DNA from: DMER64 sp049652385
GTDB taxonomy: Bacteria; Bacteroidota; Bacteroidia; Bacteroidales; UBA932
Reading direction: 5' to 3'
Assembly: GCA_049652385.1 (NCBI GenBank)
Contig: JBASDX010000006.1
Coordinates: forward strand, 102,638-166,637
DNA length: 64,000 nucleotides
The translations under genes were made by a program, and so were the position numbers. Numbering within the stretch: position 1 is the first letter of the stretch; every line of letters begins with the position of its first letter. Below the pieces are notes generated by a model. That model saw only the letters and a list, made by a program, of their open reading frames with translations. It was not told the origin of the DNA and did no database searches. Positions 17,917-27,399 of the stretch are shown here, piece after piece.

Positions 17917-19300
17917 GATCTTCAAAATCGTTTCGCAACAAGCCGGCTTGAGTAATGTAAGAGCTTACGTTATTGGTGGTTATGTTCGAGATTATTTTCT
18001 ACAGAGGCCTTCTACAGACATCGATATAGTGGTAGAAGGAAGCGGACTGGACCTTGCCGGGAAAGTGGCCGATGTGTTAGGTGTGAAAGTAACGCTTTTT
18101 AAAAGTTTTGGCACAGCCATGCTCCGGTATAAGGGTATGGACATAGAATTTGCCGGTGCCCGTAAAGAATCTTATACGCGCGATTCTCGTAAACCCGTTG
18201 TTGAAAACGGGACGTTGGAAGATGACCGTAACCGACGGGATTTCACCATCAATGCCATGGCTTTCAGTTTACAGGCAGAAGACTACGGAGCCCTGATAGA
18301 CCCGCTGAAAGGTTTTAAGGATTTACAAAACAAAATCATACGCACTCCATTAGATCCGGAAGCAACTTTCAGTGATGACCCACTCAGAATGTTGAGGGCC
18401 GTCCGCTTTGCCACACAACTGCAGTTTACCATCCACCCGGAAGCTATGGTATCCATAAAAAAACAAAGGGACAGACTACACATTGTATCACAAGAACGCA
18501 TTACGGCAGAACTTCAAAAAATCATAGCTTCTTCAACTCCCTCCATCGGTTTTTATTTATTGGATAAAAGCCATTTGTTACCGCTAATATTACCCTGGCT
18601 TGCAGCCTTGAAAGGTACGGAAACCATGGAAGGAAAAGGACATAAGGAAAATTTCAGTCATACGCTGGAAGTACTCGACAACGTTGCTCTGGAAAGCGAT
18701 AACATCTGGTTACGCTGGGCTGCTTTACTGCACGATGTGGGAAAACCGGCTACCAAACATTTCGATTCGGATACCGGCTGGACTTTCCATGGACACGATT
18801 TTATAGGAAGTAAAATGATTCCTTCCATTTTTCGAAAACTCCGCTTGCCCATGGGAGAAGAAATGAAATACGTAAAAAAATTGGTGCAGCTGCATTTAAG
18901 GCCTATAGCTCTTGTTGAAGAATCCAGTGATTCAGGTGTCCGCAGGTTGTTGTTTGAGGCAGGTTCAGACATAGATGATCTCATGCTGCTTTGCCGTGCA
19001 GATATTACGTCCAAAAATCCCAGAACGGTAAAACGTCATTTGGCCAATTTTGAATGGGTCAGCCAGAAGTTAGTGGAAGTAGAAGAAAAAGATGCCATAC
19101 GCAATTTTCAGCCTCCCATATCCGGTCAGGTTATTATGGAAACGTACGGCTTATCCCCCGGCCGTGAAGTAGGTCTGATCAAAGACTATATCAAAGATGC
19201 CATCCTGGATGGAGTGATTGCCAACAATTATGAAGAAGCTTATGCGCTTATGGAAAAACGCGCTTTGGAGCTGGGCATAAGTAAGCCTGCAAAAGAATAA
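17894..19300 (+). CDS. cca: CCA tRNA nucleotidyltransferase with HD domain
   Basis: This 468-residue enzyme adds or repairs the CCA end of tRNAs. The class II nucleotidyltransferase core has VIGGYVRDYFLQRPSTDIDI near residue 27, and RRDFTINAMAF follows near residue 115. An HD-type phosphohydrolase domain (LLHDVGKPATKH, near residue 279) sits in the C-terminal half. It is needed because three of the four tRNA genes in the window lack encoded CCA. A TTG at 17888 is a less likely start. Confidence 0.95.
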   Translation: MKALLTPEIFKIVSQQAGLSNVRAYVIGGYVRDYFLQRPSTDIDIVVEGSGLDLAGKVADVLGVKVTLFKSFGTAMLRYKGMDIEFAGARKESYTRDSRKPVVENGTLEDDRNRRDFTINAMAFSLQAEDYGALIDPLKGFKDLQNKIIRTPLDPEATFSDDPLRMLRAVRFATQLQFTIHPEAMVSIKKQRDRLHIVSQERITAELQKIIASSTPSIGFYLLDKSHLLPLILPWLAALKGTETMEGKGHKENFSHTLEVLDNVALESDNIWLRWAALLHDVGKPATKHFDSDTGWTFHGHDFIGSKMIPSIFRKLRLPMGEEMKYVKKLVQLHLRPIALVEESSDSGVRRLLFEAGSDIDDLMLLCRADITSKNPRTVKRHLANFEWVSQKLVEVEEKDAIRNFQPPISGQVIMETYGLSPGREVGLIKDYIKDAILDGVIANNYEEAYALMEKRALELGISKPAKE

Positions 19301-19303
19301 GCC

Positions 19304-19867
19304 TTAATGCAACAGGTGCATAAATTCTTCCCTGGTACGCATGTCTTTCAAGAAAGCACCTGTGAAGGCAGAAGTAACCAACTTGGAATTCTGTTTCTGG
19401 ACGCCCCGGATTTGCATACACATATGCTCGGCTTCTATGACAACAGCCACCCCCATTGGATTGAGGGTATGCTGGATGCAATCACGTATCTGCACGGTCA
19501 ATCTCTCTTGTACCTGCAACCTTCTTGCGTACGTTTCCACTACCCTGACAATTTTACTCACTCCGGTAATATAACCATTGGGTATATATGCTACATGTGC
19601 CTTTCCATAGAAAGGAAGCATATGGTGCTCGCATAAGGAATACATCTCTATATCTTTAACCAGCACCATCTGTTGGTATTCTTCCTTAAAGCGTGCCGAA
19701 TTTAGAATGTCTGCGGGGTCTTCTGCATATCCTTTAGTAAGAAATTGCATGGCTTTCACCACTCTGTGCGGCGTTTTAACCAACCCTTCCCTGTTAGCAT
19801 CTTCACCTAGCAATTTCAAGATTTCCTTATAATGTTCTTCCAGTTTCTTAATAGTCGAATGGGTCAT
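19304..19867 (-). CDS. folE: GTP cyclohydrolase I
   Basis: This 187-residue enzyme converts GTP to 7,8-dihydroneopterin triphosphate, the first step of folate synthesis. Key motifs are SLCEHHMLPFYGKAHVAYIP near residue 75 (zinc Cys and His), RVVETYARRLQVQERLT and VVIEAEHMCMQIRGV (second zinc Cys). Length and motifs are normal. It converges with cca, with 3 bases between stops. Confidence 0.97.
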   Translation of the reverse strand: MTHSTIKKLEEHYKEILKLLGEDANREGLVKTPHRVVKAMQFLTKGYAEDPADILNSARFKEEYQQMVLVKDIEMYSLCEHHMLPFYGKAHVAYIPNGYITGVSKIVRVVETYARRLQVQERLTVQIRDCIQHTLNPMGVAVVIEAEHMCMQIRGVQKQNSKLVTSAFTGAFLKDMRTREEFMHLLH

Positions 19868-19889
19868 AATCCATAGAATTAAACAGTTG

Positions 19890-19897
19890 CAAAATTA
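19890..19897 (-). promoter_or_regulatory. -7 element TAATTTTG for folE
   Basis: On the minus strand this reads TAATTTTG (TAnnTTTG) and lies 22 bases before the folE start. The 130-base gap also holds a weaker TACATTCG at 19985-19992 facing the ABC gene on the plus strand; I see nothing else in it. Confidence 0.5.
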
Positions 19898-19997
19898 CAA
19901 AAAAATCGGCTTCTAACCTCTTAAACTTTTAGTATAACAACAAGTCAAAGAAAAACAGACGTACCACACTAATCAATTTTTTTGTACATTCGCAGCT

Positions 19998-20711
19998 ATG
20001 GAAAAAGAAGTAATCATCAAGGTAAAAGGAATCAAAAAGATTTACAAAATGGGGACCCAGGAAGTTCGTGCCCTGAACGGAGTAGATATTGAAATAAGAA
20101 AGAACGAATACGTGGCCATTATGGGGCCTTCTGGATCCGGTAAGTCTACGTTAATGAATCTATTGGGCTGCCTTGATACTCCTACGGAAGGAACTTATAT
20201 TTTAAACGGAACGGATGTAAGTCAGATGAAAGATGACCAGCTGGCAGAAATAAGAAACAAAGAAATTGGTTTTGTTTTTCAATCGTTCAATTTGCTGCCT
20301 CGTTACAATGCTTTGAATAACGTAGCCCTTCCCTTGATTTACGCAGGTTTGACAAAACAGGAAAGAGAAGTGGAAGCAAAAAAAGCCTTGCAGAGTGTAG
20401 ACCTTGAAGACAGGATGGACCACAAGCCGAACGAATTATCGGGAGGGCAGAAGCAAAGGGTTGCGCTTGCCCGCGCTATGGTCAACAATCCATCCATCAT
20501 CCTGGCAGACGAACCAACAGGAAATTTAGATACGAAAACATCGTTGGATATAATGGCTCTTTTTGAGCAAGTACATGCCAAAGGGAATACCGTCCTTATT
20601 GTTACGCATGAAGAAGACATTGCCCGTTACGCGAAGCGTGTCATACGGTTAAGGGACGGACTTATTGAAAGTGACCAATTGAATGAAAATCCCGTTCTAA
20701 GTAATTCATGA
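19998..20711 (+). CDS. ABC transporter ATP-binding protein (LolD/MacB type), no adjacent permease
   Basis: This 237-residue ATPase has Walker A GPSGSGKSTL near residue 44, the Q-loop FQSFNLLP, signature LSGGQKQR, Walker B IILADEPTGNLD and the switch His in VTHEED. Overall it matches the LolD/MacB/FtsE group that pairs with mechanotransmitting permeases. No permease gene is adjacent: an adenosyltransferase follows with a 4-base overlap. Its membrane partner must be elsewhere. Confidence 0.9.
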   Translation: MEKEVIIKVKGIKKIYKMGTQEVRALNGVDIEIRKNEYVAIMGPSGSGKSTLMNLLGCLDTPTEGTYILNGTDVSQMKDDQLAEIRNKEIGFVFQSFNLLPRYNALNNVALPLIYAGLTKQEREVEAKKALQSVDLEDRMDHKPNELSGGQKQRVALARAMVNNPSIILADEPTGNLDTKTSLDIMALFEQVHAKGNTVLIVTHEEDIARYAKRVIRLRDGLIESDQLNENPVLSNS

Positions 20712-21259
20712 GCAAAATATATACGGGCAAAGGAGATGCGGGGACTACTTCTTTAGGTAATGGAAGCAGGATATCAAAAAGCCATCCGCAAGTTGCTGCT
20801 TATGGAAAAGCAGATGAACTCATTGCATGGATAGGACTTATTCGTTCCCAGCCGGAATTCCTGAAAACAGGTCCCTTGCATACTTATGATGCCTTACTGC
20901 GTTCCATCCAGGAACATCTTATGCGTCTGGCTGCCCTCCTGGCTGCATCGGAAATAAAGAAAGACAAAAACTGCCATTTTCCAACAGCTGTTGCCGGATT
21001 GGAAGAAGCCATAGATGCTATGGAATCACAACTGCCGGCATTGCATGCATTCATACTTCCGTCCACACCGGCCGTATCTGCTATCATTCATATAACCCGT
21101 ACCGTATGCAGAGAAACAGAACGATTATCCGTAGCACTTGGCACAGATGTTGTTAACGCAGAAATACTTGCATACCTGAACCGCCTTTCAGACTTCCTTT
21201 TTGTTCTGGCACGGTTTGTAATTTTTACCGAAGGTTGTGAAGAAGACTTTTTTGTGTAA
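20708..21259 (+). CDS. Cob(I)alamin adenosyltransferase, PduO type
   Basis: This 183-residue protein transfers the adenosyl group of ATP to cob(I)alamin. It begins with the PduO/MMAB ATP-binding motif IYTGKGDAGTTSLGNG and carries CRETERLSVAL near residue 137 with the conserved Arg and Glu. The C-terminal NRLSDFLFVLARF is also typical. It overlaps the ABC gene by 4 bases. Its TAA stop forms the first three bases of the next gene's -7 element. Confidence 0.93.
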   Translation: MSKIYTGKGDAGTTSLGNGSRISKSHPQVAAYGKADELIAWIGLIRSQPEFLKTGPLHTYDALLRSIQEHLMRLAALLAASEIKKDKNCHFPTAVAGLEEAIDAMESQLPALHAFILPSTPAVSAIIHITRTVCRETERLSVALGTDVVNAEILAYLNRLSDFLFVLARFVIFTEGCEEDFFV

Positions 21260-21264
21260 CTTTG
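21235..21264 (+). promoter_or_regulatory. Promoter for the DUF2795 gene, inside the end of the upstream gene
   Basis: TTG at 21235-21237, a 19-base gap and TAACTTTG at 21257-21264 match the Bacteroidota consensus well. The TAA of TAACTTTG is the stop codon of the preceding adenosyltransferase gene. The ATG at 21290 lies 25 bases downstream. Confidence 0.65.
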
Positions 21265-21289
21265 TTCACTTTTTTTAAAACCTGTATCG

Positions 21290-21511
21290 ATGTACTGGAC
21301 ACTTGAATTAGCATCTAAACTTGAAGACGCTCCCTGGCCCGCAACAAAAGACGAACTGATTGACTATGCTGCTCGTTCCGGGGCTCCGCTGGAAGTAGTA
21401 GAAAATCTTTCGGAACTTGAAGATGACGGAGAAGTTTACGACAGTATTGAAGACATTTGGCCCGATTACCCCAGTAAAGAAGATTTTTTCTTTAACGAAG
21501 ACGAATATTAG
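21290..21511 (+). CDS. DUF2795 small acidic protein
   Basis: This 73-residue, strongly acidic protein matches the DUF2795 family: MYWTLELASKLEDAPWPATKDELIDYA, then ENLSELEDDGEVYDSIEDIW. The N-terminal part resembles a small helical DNA- or protein-binding module. The family is nearly universal in Bacteroidota, with no established function that I know. It has its own promoter and sits 11 bases before trkA. Confidence 0.88.
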   Translation: MYWTLELASKLEDAPWPATKDELIDYAARSGAPLEVVENLSELEDDGEVYDSIEDIWPDYPSKEDFFFNEDEY

Positions 21512-21522
21512 TCAACCCACAA

Positions 21523-22875
21523 ATGAATATAATCATTGCAGGTGCCGGTGAAGTAGGTTTTCATCTGGCAAAAATGCTGTCAGAAGAAAACCATCAAATT
21601 TGCATAATTGACAATGACGAAGCCCGCCTGCAGCAAATAGCCGAATCGTCTGATATCATACCTGTCAAAGGTACGGTTACTTCGATTGCTGTTCTTGAAA
21701 AAGCCGGCATAAGCCATTGCCATTTGTTCATAGCTGTAAGCCCAGCAGAGCAACAGGATGTAAACATCGTAGCCGCTTTACTTGCAAAACAACGTGGGGC
21801 CCAACGTGTCATAGCACGTATCAACAACAGCGAATATTTAACGCCGGAGAACAGAATCTTGTTTACGGAACTGGGCATCGATTTACTTTTTTATCCGGAA
21901 AAAATTGCAGCCACAGAAATAATCAACCTCCTTAAACAGTCAGGAACTTCAGAATTCATGGATTTTTCCGGAGGGATATTGCAGCTTATCGTGCTTAAAT
22001 TGATGGAAAGCTCGTCTATCGTCAACAAAAGCATGGAGCAGACAGCACAAGAAGTATCGGGAGATTTGCCATTCAGGGCCGTAGCCATAGCCAGAGAAGG
22101 TACCACTATCATTCCCAGAAAAGACACCGTCTTCCAACTTAACGATCTTGTGTTTATCATTACTAAGAGAGAGGCTGCCGTAACAGCCATGGCGCTTAGC
22201 GGACAAGAAAATGTGGTAGTACAAAACCTGATGGTTGCAGGAGGAGGCCGCATAGGTGAAATGGTAGCCCTACATATGGAGCCCCATATTGAAAGAGTAC
22301 GGGTGATAGAAAAGAACACCAACCGCTGCCACGAATTGACAGCCTCCCTGCCGGAATCTTTAATCATCAACGGAGATGTACGCAACACAGATCTTCTTTT
22401 AGAAGAAGACCTTCAAAAGATGGATGCTTTTGTGGCCGTCACTTCCAGTTCGGAAGCCAATATCCTGTCTTGTATGGCTGCCAAAAGAGCAGGTGTCAGG
22501 AAGACGATTGCTCAGGTAGAAAATCTGGATTATATCAAGTTGGCAGAAAGTGTTGATATTGATGCCACTATCAACAAAAAACTAATTTCAGCCAGCCGGA
22601 TTTTTCGTTTGACCATGATGGGAGACGTTTCTTCCATGAAGTGTCTGCACGGTACAGATGCAGAAGTTGTTGAATTTATTGTAAAACCCAGGAGTCCGGC
22701 CACTTTGAAGAAAGTACGCGACTTAAAATTCCCTCGTCAAGCCATCATTGGCGGTATCACAAGAGGCAATACCGGTCTGATTGTTAAAGGAGATACAGAA
22801 ATCAAGCCTTACGACAGGGTGGTTGTTTTTTCACTTCCGACTGTTTTGCAGACTCTTCACAAATTTTTTGTGTAA
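21523..22875 (+). CDS. trkA: Trk potassium uptake regulatory subunit TrkA
   Basis: This 450-residue cytoplasmic protein has two repeats of TrkA-N (NAD-binding) plus TrkA-C domains. The first Rossmann motif is IAGAGEVGFHLA at residue 4; the second is VAGGGRIGE near residue 238. It gates a TrkH/TrkG channel in response to nucleotides. In many Bacteroidota trkH follows trkA, but here the next gene is convergent and overlaps by 19 bases, so the channel gene is elsewhere. Confidence 0.94.
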   Translation: MNIIIAGAGEVGFHLAKMLSEENHQICIIDNDEARLQQIAESSDIIPVKGTVTSIAVLEKAGISHCHLFIAVSPAEQQDVNIVAALLAKQRGAQRVIARINNSEYLTPENRILFTELGIDLLFYPEKIAATEIINLLKQSGTSEFMDFSGGILQLIVLKLMESSSIVNKSMEQTAQEVSGDLPFRAVAIAREGTTIIPRKDTVFQLNDLVFIITKREAAVTAMALSGQENVVVQNLMVAGGGRIGEMVALHMEPHIERVRVIEKNTNRCHELTASLPESLIINGDVRNTDLLLEEDLQKMDAFVAVTSSSEANILSCMAAKRAGVRKTIAQVENLDYIKLAESVDIDATINKKLISASRIFRLTMMGDVSSMKCLHGTDAEVVEFIVKPRSPATLKKVRDLKFPRQAIIGGITRGNTGLIVKGDTEIKPYDRVVVFSLPTVLQTLHKFFV

Positions 22876-23348
22876 TAATCTTTGGACTGCTCCAGGTAGT
22901 AATACTGCCTGGGCGTACACAGTTCCCGGGCTTTGAATACCCTGGAAAAAGACCTGACAGAATTAAATCCGCATGCTTCTGCCAGATGTTCCAAATCAAT
23001 TTTGTTACTTTTTTGCTCACTTAACATCTTTTTTGCAGCTTCTATCCTGTAAAGGTTCACCCAGTCACAAAAATGGGTGCCGTACATTCTTTTTATAGAC
23101 CTGGAAAGATAAGAACGATTGGTATTAGTTTCCCTGCATAATTTTTCTATTGTCAAATCAGGATTCCTGTAATATTCATATTGTACCATAAATTCGTTCA
23201 CCCTGCCAACAATGTCCTGAGGGTTGTCCGGATAAGCAGCATCCTTTTTTATAAACAGTATGGGATTGGTCAGCAACCACCCCCTAACGCATTGCCTGAT
23301 TGGATTTAATATACGTTCTGCCAGATTACACATTCTCTTTTGTTTCAT
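22857..23348 (-). CDS. AraC-type regulator without sensor domain
   Basis: This protein is about 163 residues and ends in an AraC-type double helix-turn-helix (about residues 60-160): LTIEKLCRETNTNRSYLSRS, then IEAAKKML and HLAEACGFNSVRSFSRVFK. Only about 50 residues precede it, with no membrane segment or recognisable ligand domain. The start at 23348 overlaps the upstream membrane-bound AraC gene by 23 bases. The two are probably co-expressed and may act together. Confidence 0.78.
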   Translation of the reverse strand: MKQKRMCNLAERILNPIRQCVRGWLLTNPILFIKKDAAYPDNPQDIVGRVNEFMVQYEYYRNPDLTIEKLCRETNTNRSYLSRSIKRMYGTHFCDWVNLYRIEAAKKMLSEQKSNKIDLEHLAEACGFNSVRSFSRVFKARELCTPRQYYYLEQSKDYYTKNL

Positions 23349-24543
23349 AGTTACTCCTTTGTCTTTTACACCATTCCCCCGGGGACATTCCTTCATTTAA
23401 TTGAAAAGCTTGATTTAAGGCCGATAAAGATCTGAAACCGGCCACGTTGCATAATTCTATCAAACGAGCGTGTGGAAACTGTCTAAAATAATCTTTTGCA
23501 TACGCTACTCTATAATAATTAATAAACTGCTTAAAATTCATTTTAGCGTGCTGGCTCAAAGCTCGGGACACATAGGTTGTATTCGTTCCCACGGCCACTG
23601 CCAATTCTTCCCTTGTATAATAAGGGAATTTATAAGGTTGTGCTGTCTCTATATGATGTAATATACGTTTATACACATCATAATGTGTCCGGTTAATTTT
23701 CTCATTGGCTTCTTCCAATTTTCTCCAGGCCGTATTGTTTTGCTCTGCAAGCGGAATATGCAATCGTGAACCTACCGGATGGAGCTTTGTCACTTTTCCA
23801 AAAATAGCTATAAGAAATACCATATAAACAGAAAAGGATACGGTAAAAAAAATATGAGCCGGGAAATAAATCTGAAAAAAGACAAAAGTAAAAGCCATTA
23901 AGGAAATGAACAACAACGTTCCTACGGTTATTTTAAAATACCTGACTTCTTTTTTACAAGTATTGTCATGAAATTTGAGGTTCTTACTCATAGTCCAAAA
24001 GAGCATGATTCCAAAGCTGCAAAAAGCAAAGCTCATAATATATACTAAATGAACCAGAAAAAATTGAAAAGAAAAACCCTTGTTGATAAGTCCGTTTACC
24101 ACTACAGCCAACAAAAAAAGTCCTGCAAACAAAACCGCATTTTTCTTTAACAATGACTTTTTTTGCTTTCCTTGTGCGACCGACGCCATTAAAATGCAAA
24201 AACAAGGTAAACAAGTGAGTGCAATACGCAAAAAATACTCTTCCTTTTTATGTAGTACCAAAGGGACCACTCCCTTAAAAGCCATAAAAAGACGTAAACA
24301 ATACATCATGCCCAGTACGTTTAACGAAAAAAAAAGAAAAGTAACGGCACGAGAGGGATAGTAATGAAAAGTTTTTTTTATTTTGATGGAAATAAATAAT
24401 ACGGCTGCAGCTAAAAAATAAATAATGGCAGCCATCAGGTTAGAACTAAAGTACATCATGAAAATAAGATTGCTTAATAAGATCATTGATATACTCAAAA
24501 TTAAAAAGCACGCATGTATAAAAAAACATTGGAAATACTGCAT
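23326..24543 (-). CDS. Membrane-embedded AraC-type regulator
   Basis: This 405-residue protein has seven or so hydrophobic segments in the first 240 residues and a C-terminal AraC-type DNA-binding domain (about 295-400): YTREELAVAVGTNTTYVSRAL and ARLIELCNVAGFRSLSALNQAF. Such 7TM-AraC proteins occur in Bacteroidota as one-component membrane sensors. The A/T-richness is higher than in the neighbours. The ligand is unknown; the downstream overlapping gene is a second AraC-type regulator. Confidence 0.82.
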   Translation of the reverse strand: MQYFQCFFIHACFLILSISMILLSNLIFMMYFSSNLMAAIIYFLAAAVLFISIKIKKTFHYYPSRAVTFLFFSLNVLGMMYCLRLFMAFKGVVPLVLHKKEEYFLRIALTCLPCFCILMASVAQGKQKKSLLKKNAVLFAGLFLLAVVVNGLINKGFSFQFFLVHLVYIMSFAFCSFGIMLFWTMSKNLKFHDNTCKKEVRYFKITVGTLLFISLMAFTFVFFQIYFPAHIFFTVSFSVYMVFLIAIFGKVTKLHPVGSRLHIPLAEQNNTAWRKLEEANEKINRTHYDVYKRILHHIETAQPYKFPYYTREELAVAVGTNTTYVSRALSQHAKMNFKQFINYYRVAYAKDYFRQFPHARLIELCNVAGFRSLSALNQAFQLNEGMSPGEWCKRQRSNYETKENV

Positions 24544-24599
24544 TTATTTTATGGTATTTGTCCTGTAATATTGTCCTCTGCGCGTTGGTGATATTTTAT

Positions 24600-24607
24600 T
24601 AACTTTG
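24600..24607 (+). promoter_or_regulatory. -7 element TAACTTTG for leuS
   Basis: TAACTTTG lies 26 bases before the leuS ATG at 24634. A partial -33 match (TCTG at 24577-24580) stands 19 bases upstream. Confidence 0.55.
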
Positions 24608-24633
24608 TGATTTCTTAAAAAGCATGGAGTAGC

Positions 24634-27399
24634 ATGGAATACAATTTTTCCGGGATTGAAAAAAAGTGGCAATCTTACTGGGCAGAAAACAAAATCTTTA
24701 GTGTAACAGAAGATACCGGTAAGCCCAAATTTTATGTTTTGGACATGTTCCCGTATCCCTCGGGTGCGGGACTGCATGTAGGACATCCCCTGGGATACAT
24801 TGCGAGTGATATTTATGCCCGTTACAAAAGGTTAAAAGGCTATAATGTTTTACATCCCATGGGCTATGACGCCTTTGGGCTGCCTGCGGAACAATATGCC
24901 ATACAGACCGGTCAGCCTCCGCAAATAACAACAGAAAACAATATCCAGCGGTATAGAGAGCAATTGGACAAGCTAGGCTTTTCGTACGACTGGGAAAGAG
25001 AAATACGCACTTGTGATCCTCAATACTACAAGTGGACACAATGGGCTTTTCTACAAATGTTCAGCCATTGGTACGATACAGAAAAAGAAACAGCCAGACC
25101 TATAGAACAACTCATCTCTTTATTTGAGAAAGAAGGTAATACATCTGTACAGGCCGCGCACCATTGTCCTCACACATTCACGGCTGCCGAATGGAACAAT
25201 TATCACGATGCCGGAAGAGAAGAAATACTCATGTACTACAGGATTGCCTATCTTGGAGAAACATATGTTAACTGGTGCCCGGCTCTGGGAACGGTTCTTG
25301 CCAATGACGAAGTAAAAGACGGGCTGTCCGTGAGGGGGGGATATCCCGTTGTTCAAAAAGAAATGAAGCAATGGCAATTGCGTGTGTCAGCCTATGCCAA
25401 AAGGCTCCTGGAAGGTCTGGAATACCTTGCCTGGTCGGACTCTTTAAAAGAAATGCAACGCAATTGGATTGGGAAATCTGAAGGAGCTGAGATGATTTTT
25501 CACGTAAGCAACGGTCCTGCCACCTATGAAATGCCCATTTTCACTACCCGTCCCGATACGTTGTTTGGCGTTACTTTCATGGTTCTGGCGCCGGAGAGTG
25601 AATGGGTGGAAAAACTAACTGCCCCGGAGAACAAAAAACAAGTGGCTGATTATCTGTCTTATGCAAAAACTAAAACAGAAAGGGAGCGCATGACAGAAAC
25701 ACATCGTGTGACGGGTGTTTTTTCCGGATCTTATGCTACGCATCCTTTTACGGGAAAACTTCTCCCCGTTTGGATCAGCGAATACGTCATGGCCGGTTAT
25801 GGAACGGGAGCCATCATGGCTGTTCCGGCACACGACAGCAGAGACTACTTGTTTGCCAAACATTTCAACCTGCCCATCATTCCGCTTATTGAAGGCTGCG
25901 ATGTAAGCGGTGAAAGCTTTGATGCCAAAGAAGGTATTATGTGCAACAGCGGCTTTATGAACGGCATGACGGTCCGGGAAGCCATCGAGGCAGCTTTGGA
26001 TAAAATTGAAAACGAAAACCTGGGAGTCCGGAAAACAAATTACCGGCTCAGAGATGCCATTTTTTCCCGTCAACGTTATTGGGGTGAACCGTTTCCCATA
26101 TACTATGAAAACAATACGGCCAGACCCCTGCCGGAATCGGACTTGCCCCTTGTGCTGCCCCCAATAGATTCCTACCAGCCTTCCGGTACGGGCGCCCCTC
26201 CGTTGGCCTCGGCAAAAGACTGGACATACAAAGGGTTCCCCCTGGAAACGTGTACCATGCCCGGTTTTGCCGGAAGTTCTGCTTACTATTTGCGGTATAT
26301 GGATCCCCAAAACACAGAAGCACTCGTTTCCCGGGAAGCAAATACCTATTGGCAAAACGTAGACTTATATATTGGAGGTACAGAACATGCAACGGGACAT
26401 CTTATCTATTCCAGGTTTTGGAACAAATTTTTATATGACATAGGCTATATATGCCAAGAAGAGCCTTTTCAAAAGCTCATTAACCAGGGGATGGTTCAGG
26501 GGCGTTCCAGTTTTGTGTACCGCATAAAAGACACCAACACTTTTGTTTCCTATAACTTGAAAGACGATTACGAAACAACGGAAATCCATGTAGATATCAA
26601 TTTGGTGGAAAACGACAAACTAAATATTGAAGCTTTCCGTACATGGAATCCGGAATACGCAGATGCTTCTTTCATTCTGGAAGGAGAAGCATACGTCTGC
26701 GGCTGGGCCGTGGAAAAAATGAGCAAATCTATGTTCAACGTAGTGAATCCCGATGACATTTGTACACAATACGGTGCAGATACGCTGCGTCTTTATGAAA
26801 TGTTTTTAGGTCCGCTGGAGCAATCCAAACCTTGGGATACTAACGGAATAGATGGTGTGCATCGTTTCCTTAAAAGATTTTGGAAACTGTTTTTTGATAA
26901 AGAAGGCCGTTTCCTGGTGACCCACGACGTACCCCATACAGCAGAGCTGAAAACGTTACACCAATTGATAAAGAAAGTAGAAGACGATATTGAACATTTC
27001 TCGTTCAACACTACCGTGAGCGCCTTCATGATTGGTGTAAACGAACTGACGCAATTGCAATGCCGTAAACGCAGTATATTGGAACCTTTCGTTATACTTA
27101 TCTCTCCTTACGCGCCACATATTGCAGAAGAATTATGGTCTTTGTTAGGGCATAACACCTCTGTTGCCGATGCTTCTTTTCCCGTATACAATCCGGAATA
27201 CACCCAAGAAGAAACCTTTACATATCCTGTATCTGTCAACGGAAAACTGCGTTTTAAAATCGATTTGGGCATAGCATTGACAAAAGAAGAGATTGAACAA
27301 GCAGTACTGTCTGACGAGCGGACAGAAAAATATACAGGCAACGGTCCTATAAAAAGAGTTGTAGTAGTCCCCGGAAAAATAATAAATCTAGTTGTATGA
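24634..27399 (+). CDS. leuS: Leucyl-tRNA synthetase
   Basis: This 921-residue class I synthetase charges tRNA-Leu and edits mischarged products. The HIGH-type motif is in YPSGAGLHVGHPLGY near residue 47. The editing domain includes TTRPDTLFG and the tRNA-editing AVPAHDSRD. KMSKS lies in VEKMSKSMFN near residue 693. Length and order match the bacterial enzyme. The yitT-like gene overlaps its stop by 4 bases (ATGA). Confidence 0.97.
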   Translation: MEYNFSGIEKKWQSYWAENKIFSVTEDTGKPKFYVLDMFPYPSGAGLHVGHPLGYIASDIYARYKRLKGYNVLHPMGYDAFGLPAEQYAIQTGQPPQITTENNIQRYREQLDKLGFSYDWEREIRTCDPQYYKWTQWAFLQMFSHWYDTEKETARPIEQLISLFEKEGNTSVQAAHHCPHTFTAAEWNNYHDAGREEILMYYRIAYLGETYVNWCPALGTVLANDEVKDGLSVRGGYPVVQKEMKQWQLRVSAYAKRLLEGLEYLAWSDSLKEMQRNWIGKSEGAEMIFHVSNGPATYEMPIFTTRPDTLFGVTFMVLAPESEWVEKLTAPENKKQVADYLSYAKTKTERERMTETHRVTGVFSGSYATHPFTGKLLPVWISEYVMAGYGTGAIMAVPAHDSRDYLFAKHFNLPIIPLIEGCDVSGESFDAKEGIMCNSGFMNGMTVREAIEAALDKIENENLGVRKTNYRLRDAIFSRQRYWGEPFPIYYENNTARPLPESDLPLVLPPIDSYQPSGTGAPPLASAKDWTYKGFPLETCTMPGFAGSSAYYLRYMDPQNTEALVSREANTYWQNVDLYIGGTEHATGHLIYSRFWNKFLYDIGYICQEEPFQKLINQGMVQGRSSFVYRIKDTNTFVSYNLKDDYETTEIHVDINLVENDKLNIEAFRTWNPEYADASFILEGEAYVCGWAVEKMSKSMFNVVNPDDICTQYGADTLRLYEMFLGPLEQSKPWDTNGIDGVHRFLKRFWKLFFDKEGRFLVTHDVPHTAELKTLHQLIKKVEDDIEHFSFNTTVSAFMIGVNELTQLQCRKRSILEPFVILISPYAPHIAEELWSLLGHNTSVADASFPVYNPEYTQEETFTYPVSVNGKLRFKIDLGIALTKEEIEQAVLSDERTEKYTGNGPIKRVVVVPGKIINLVV

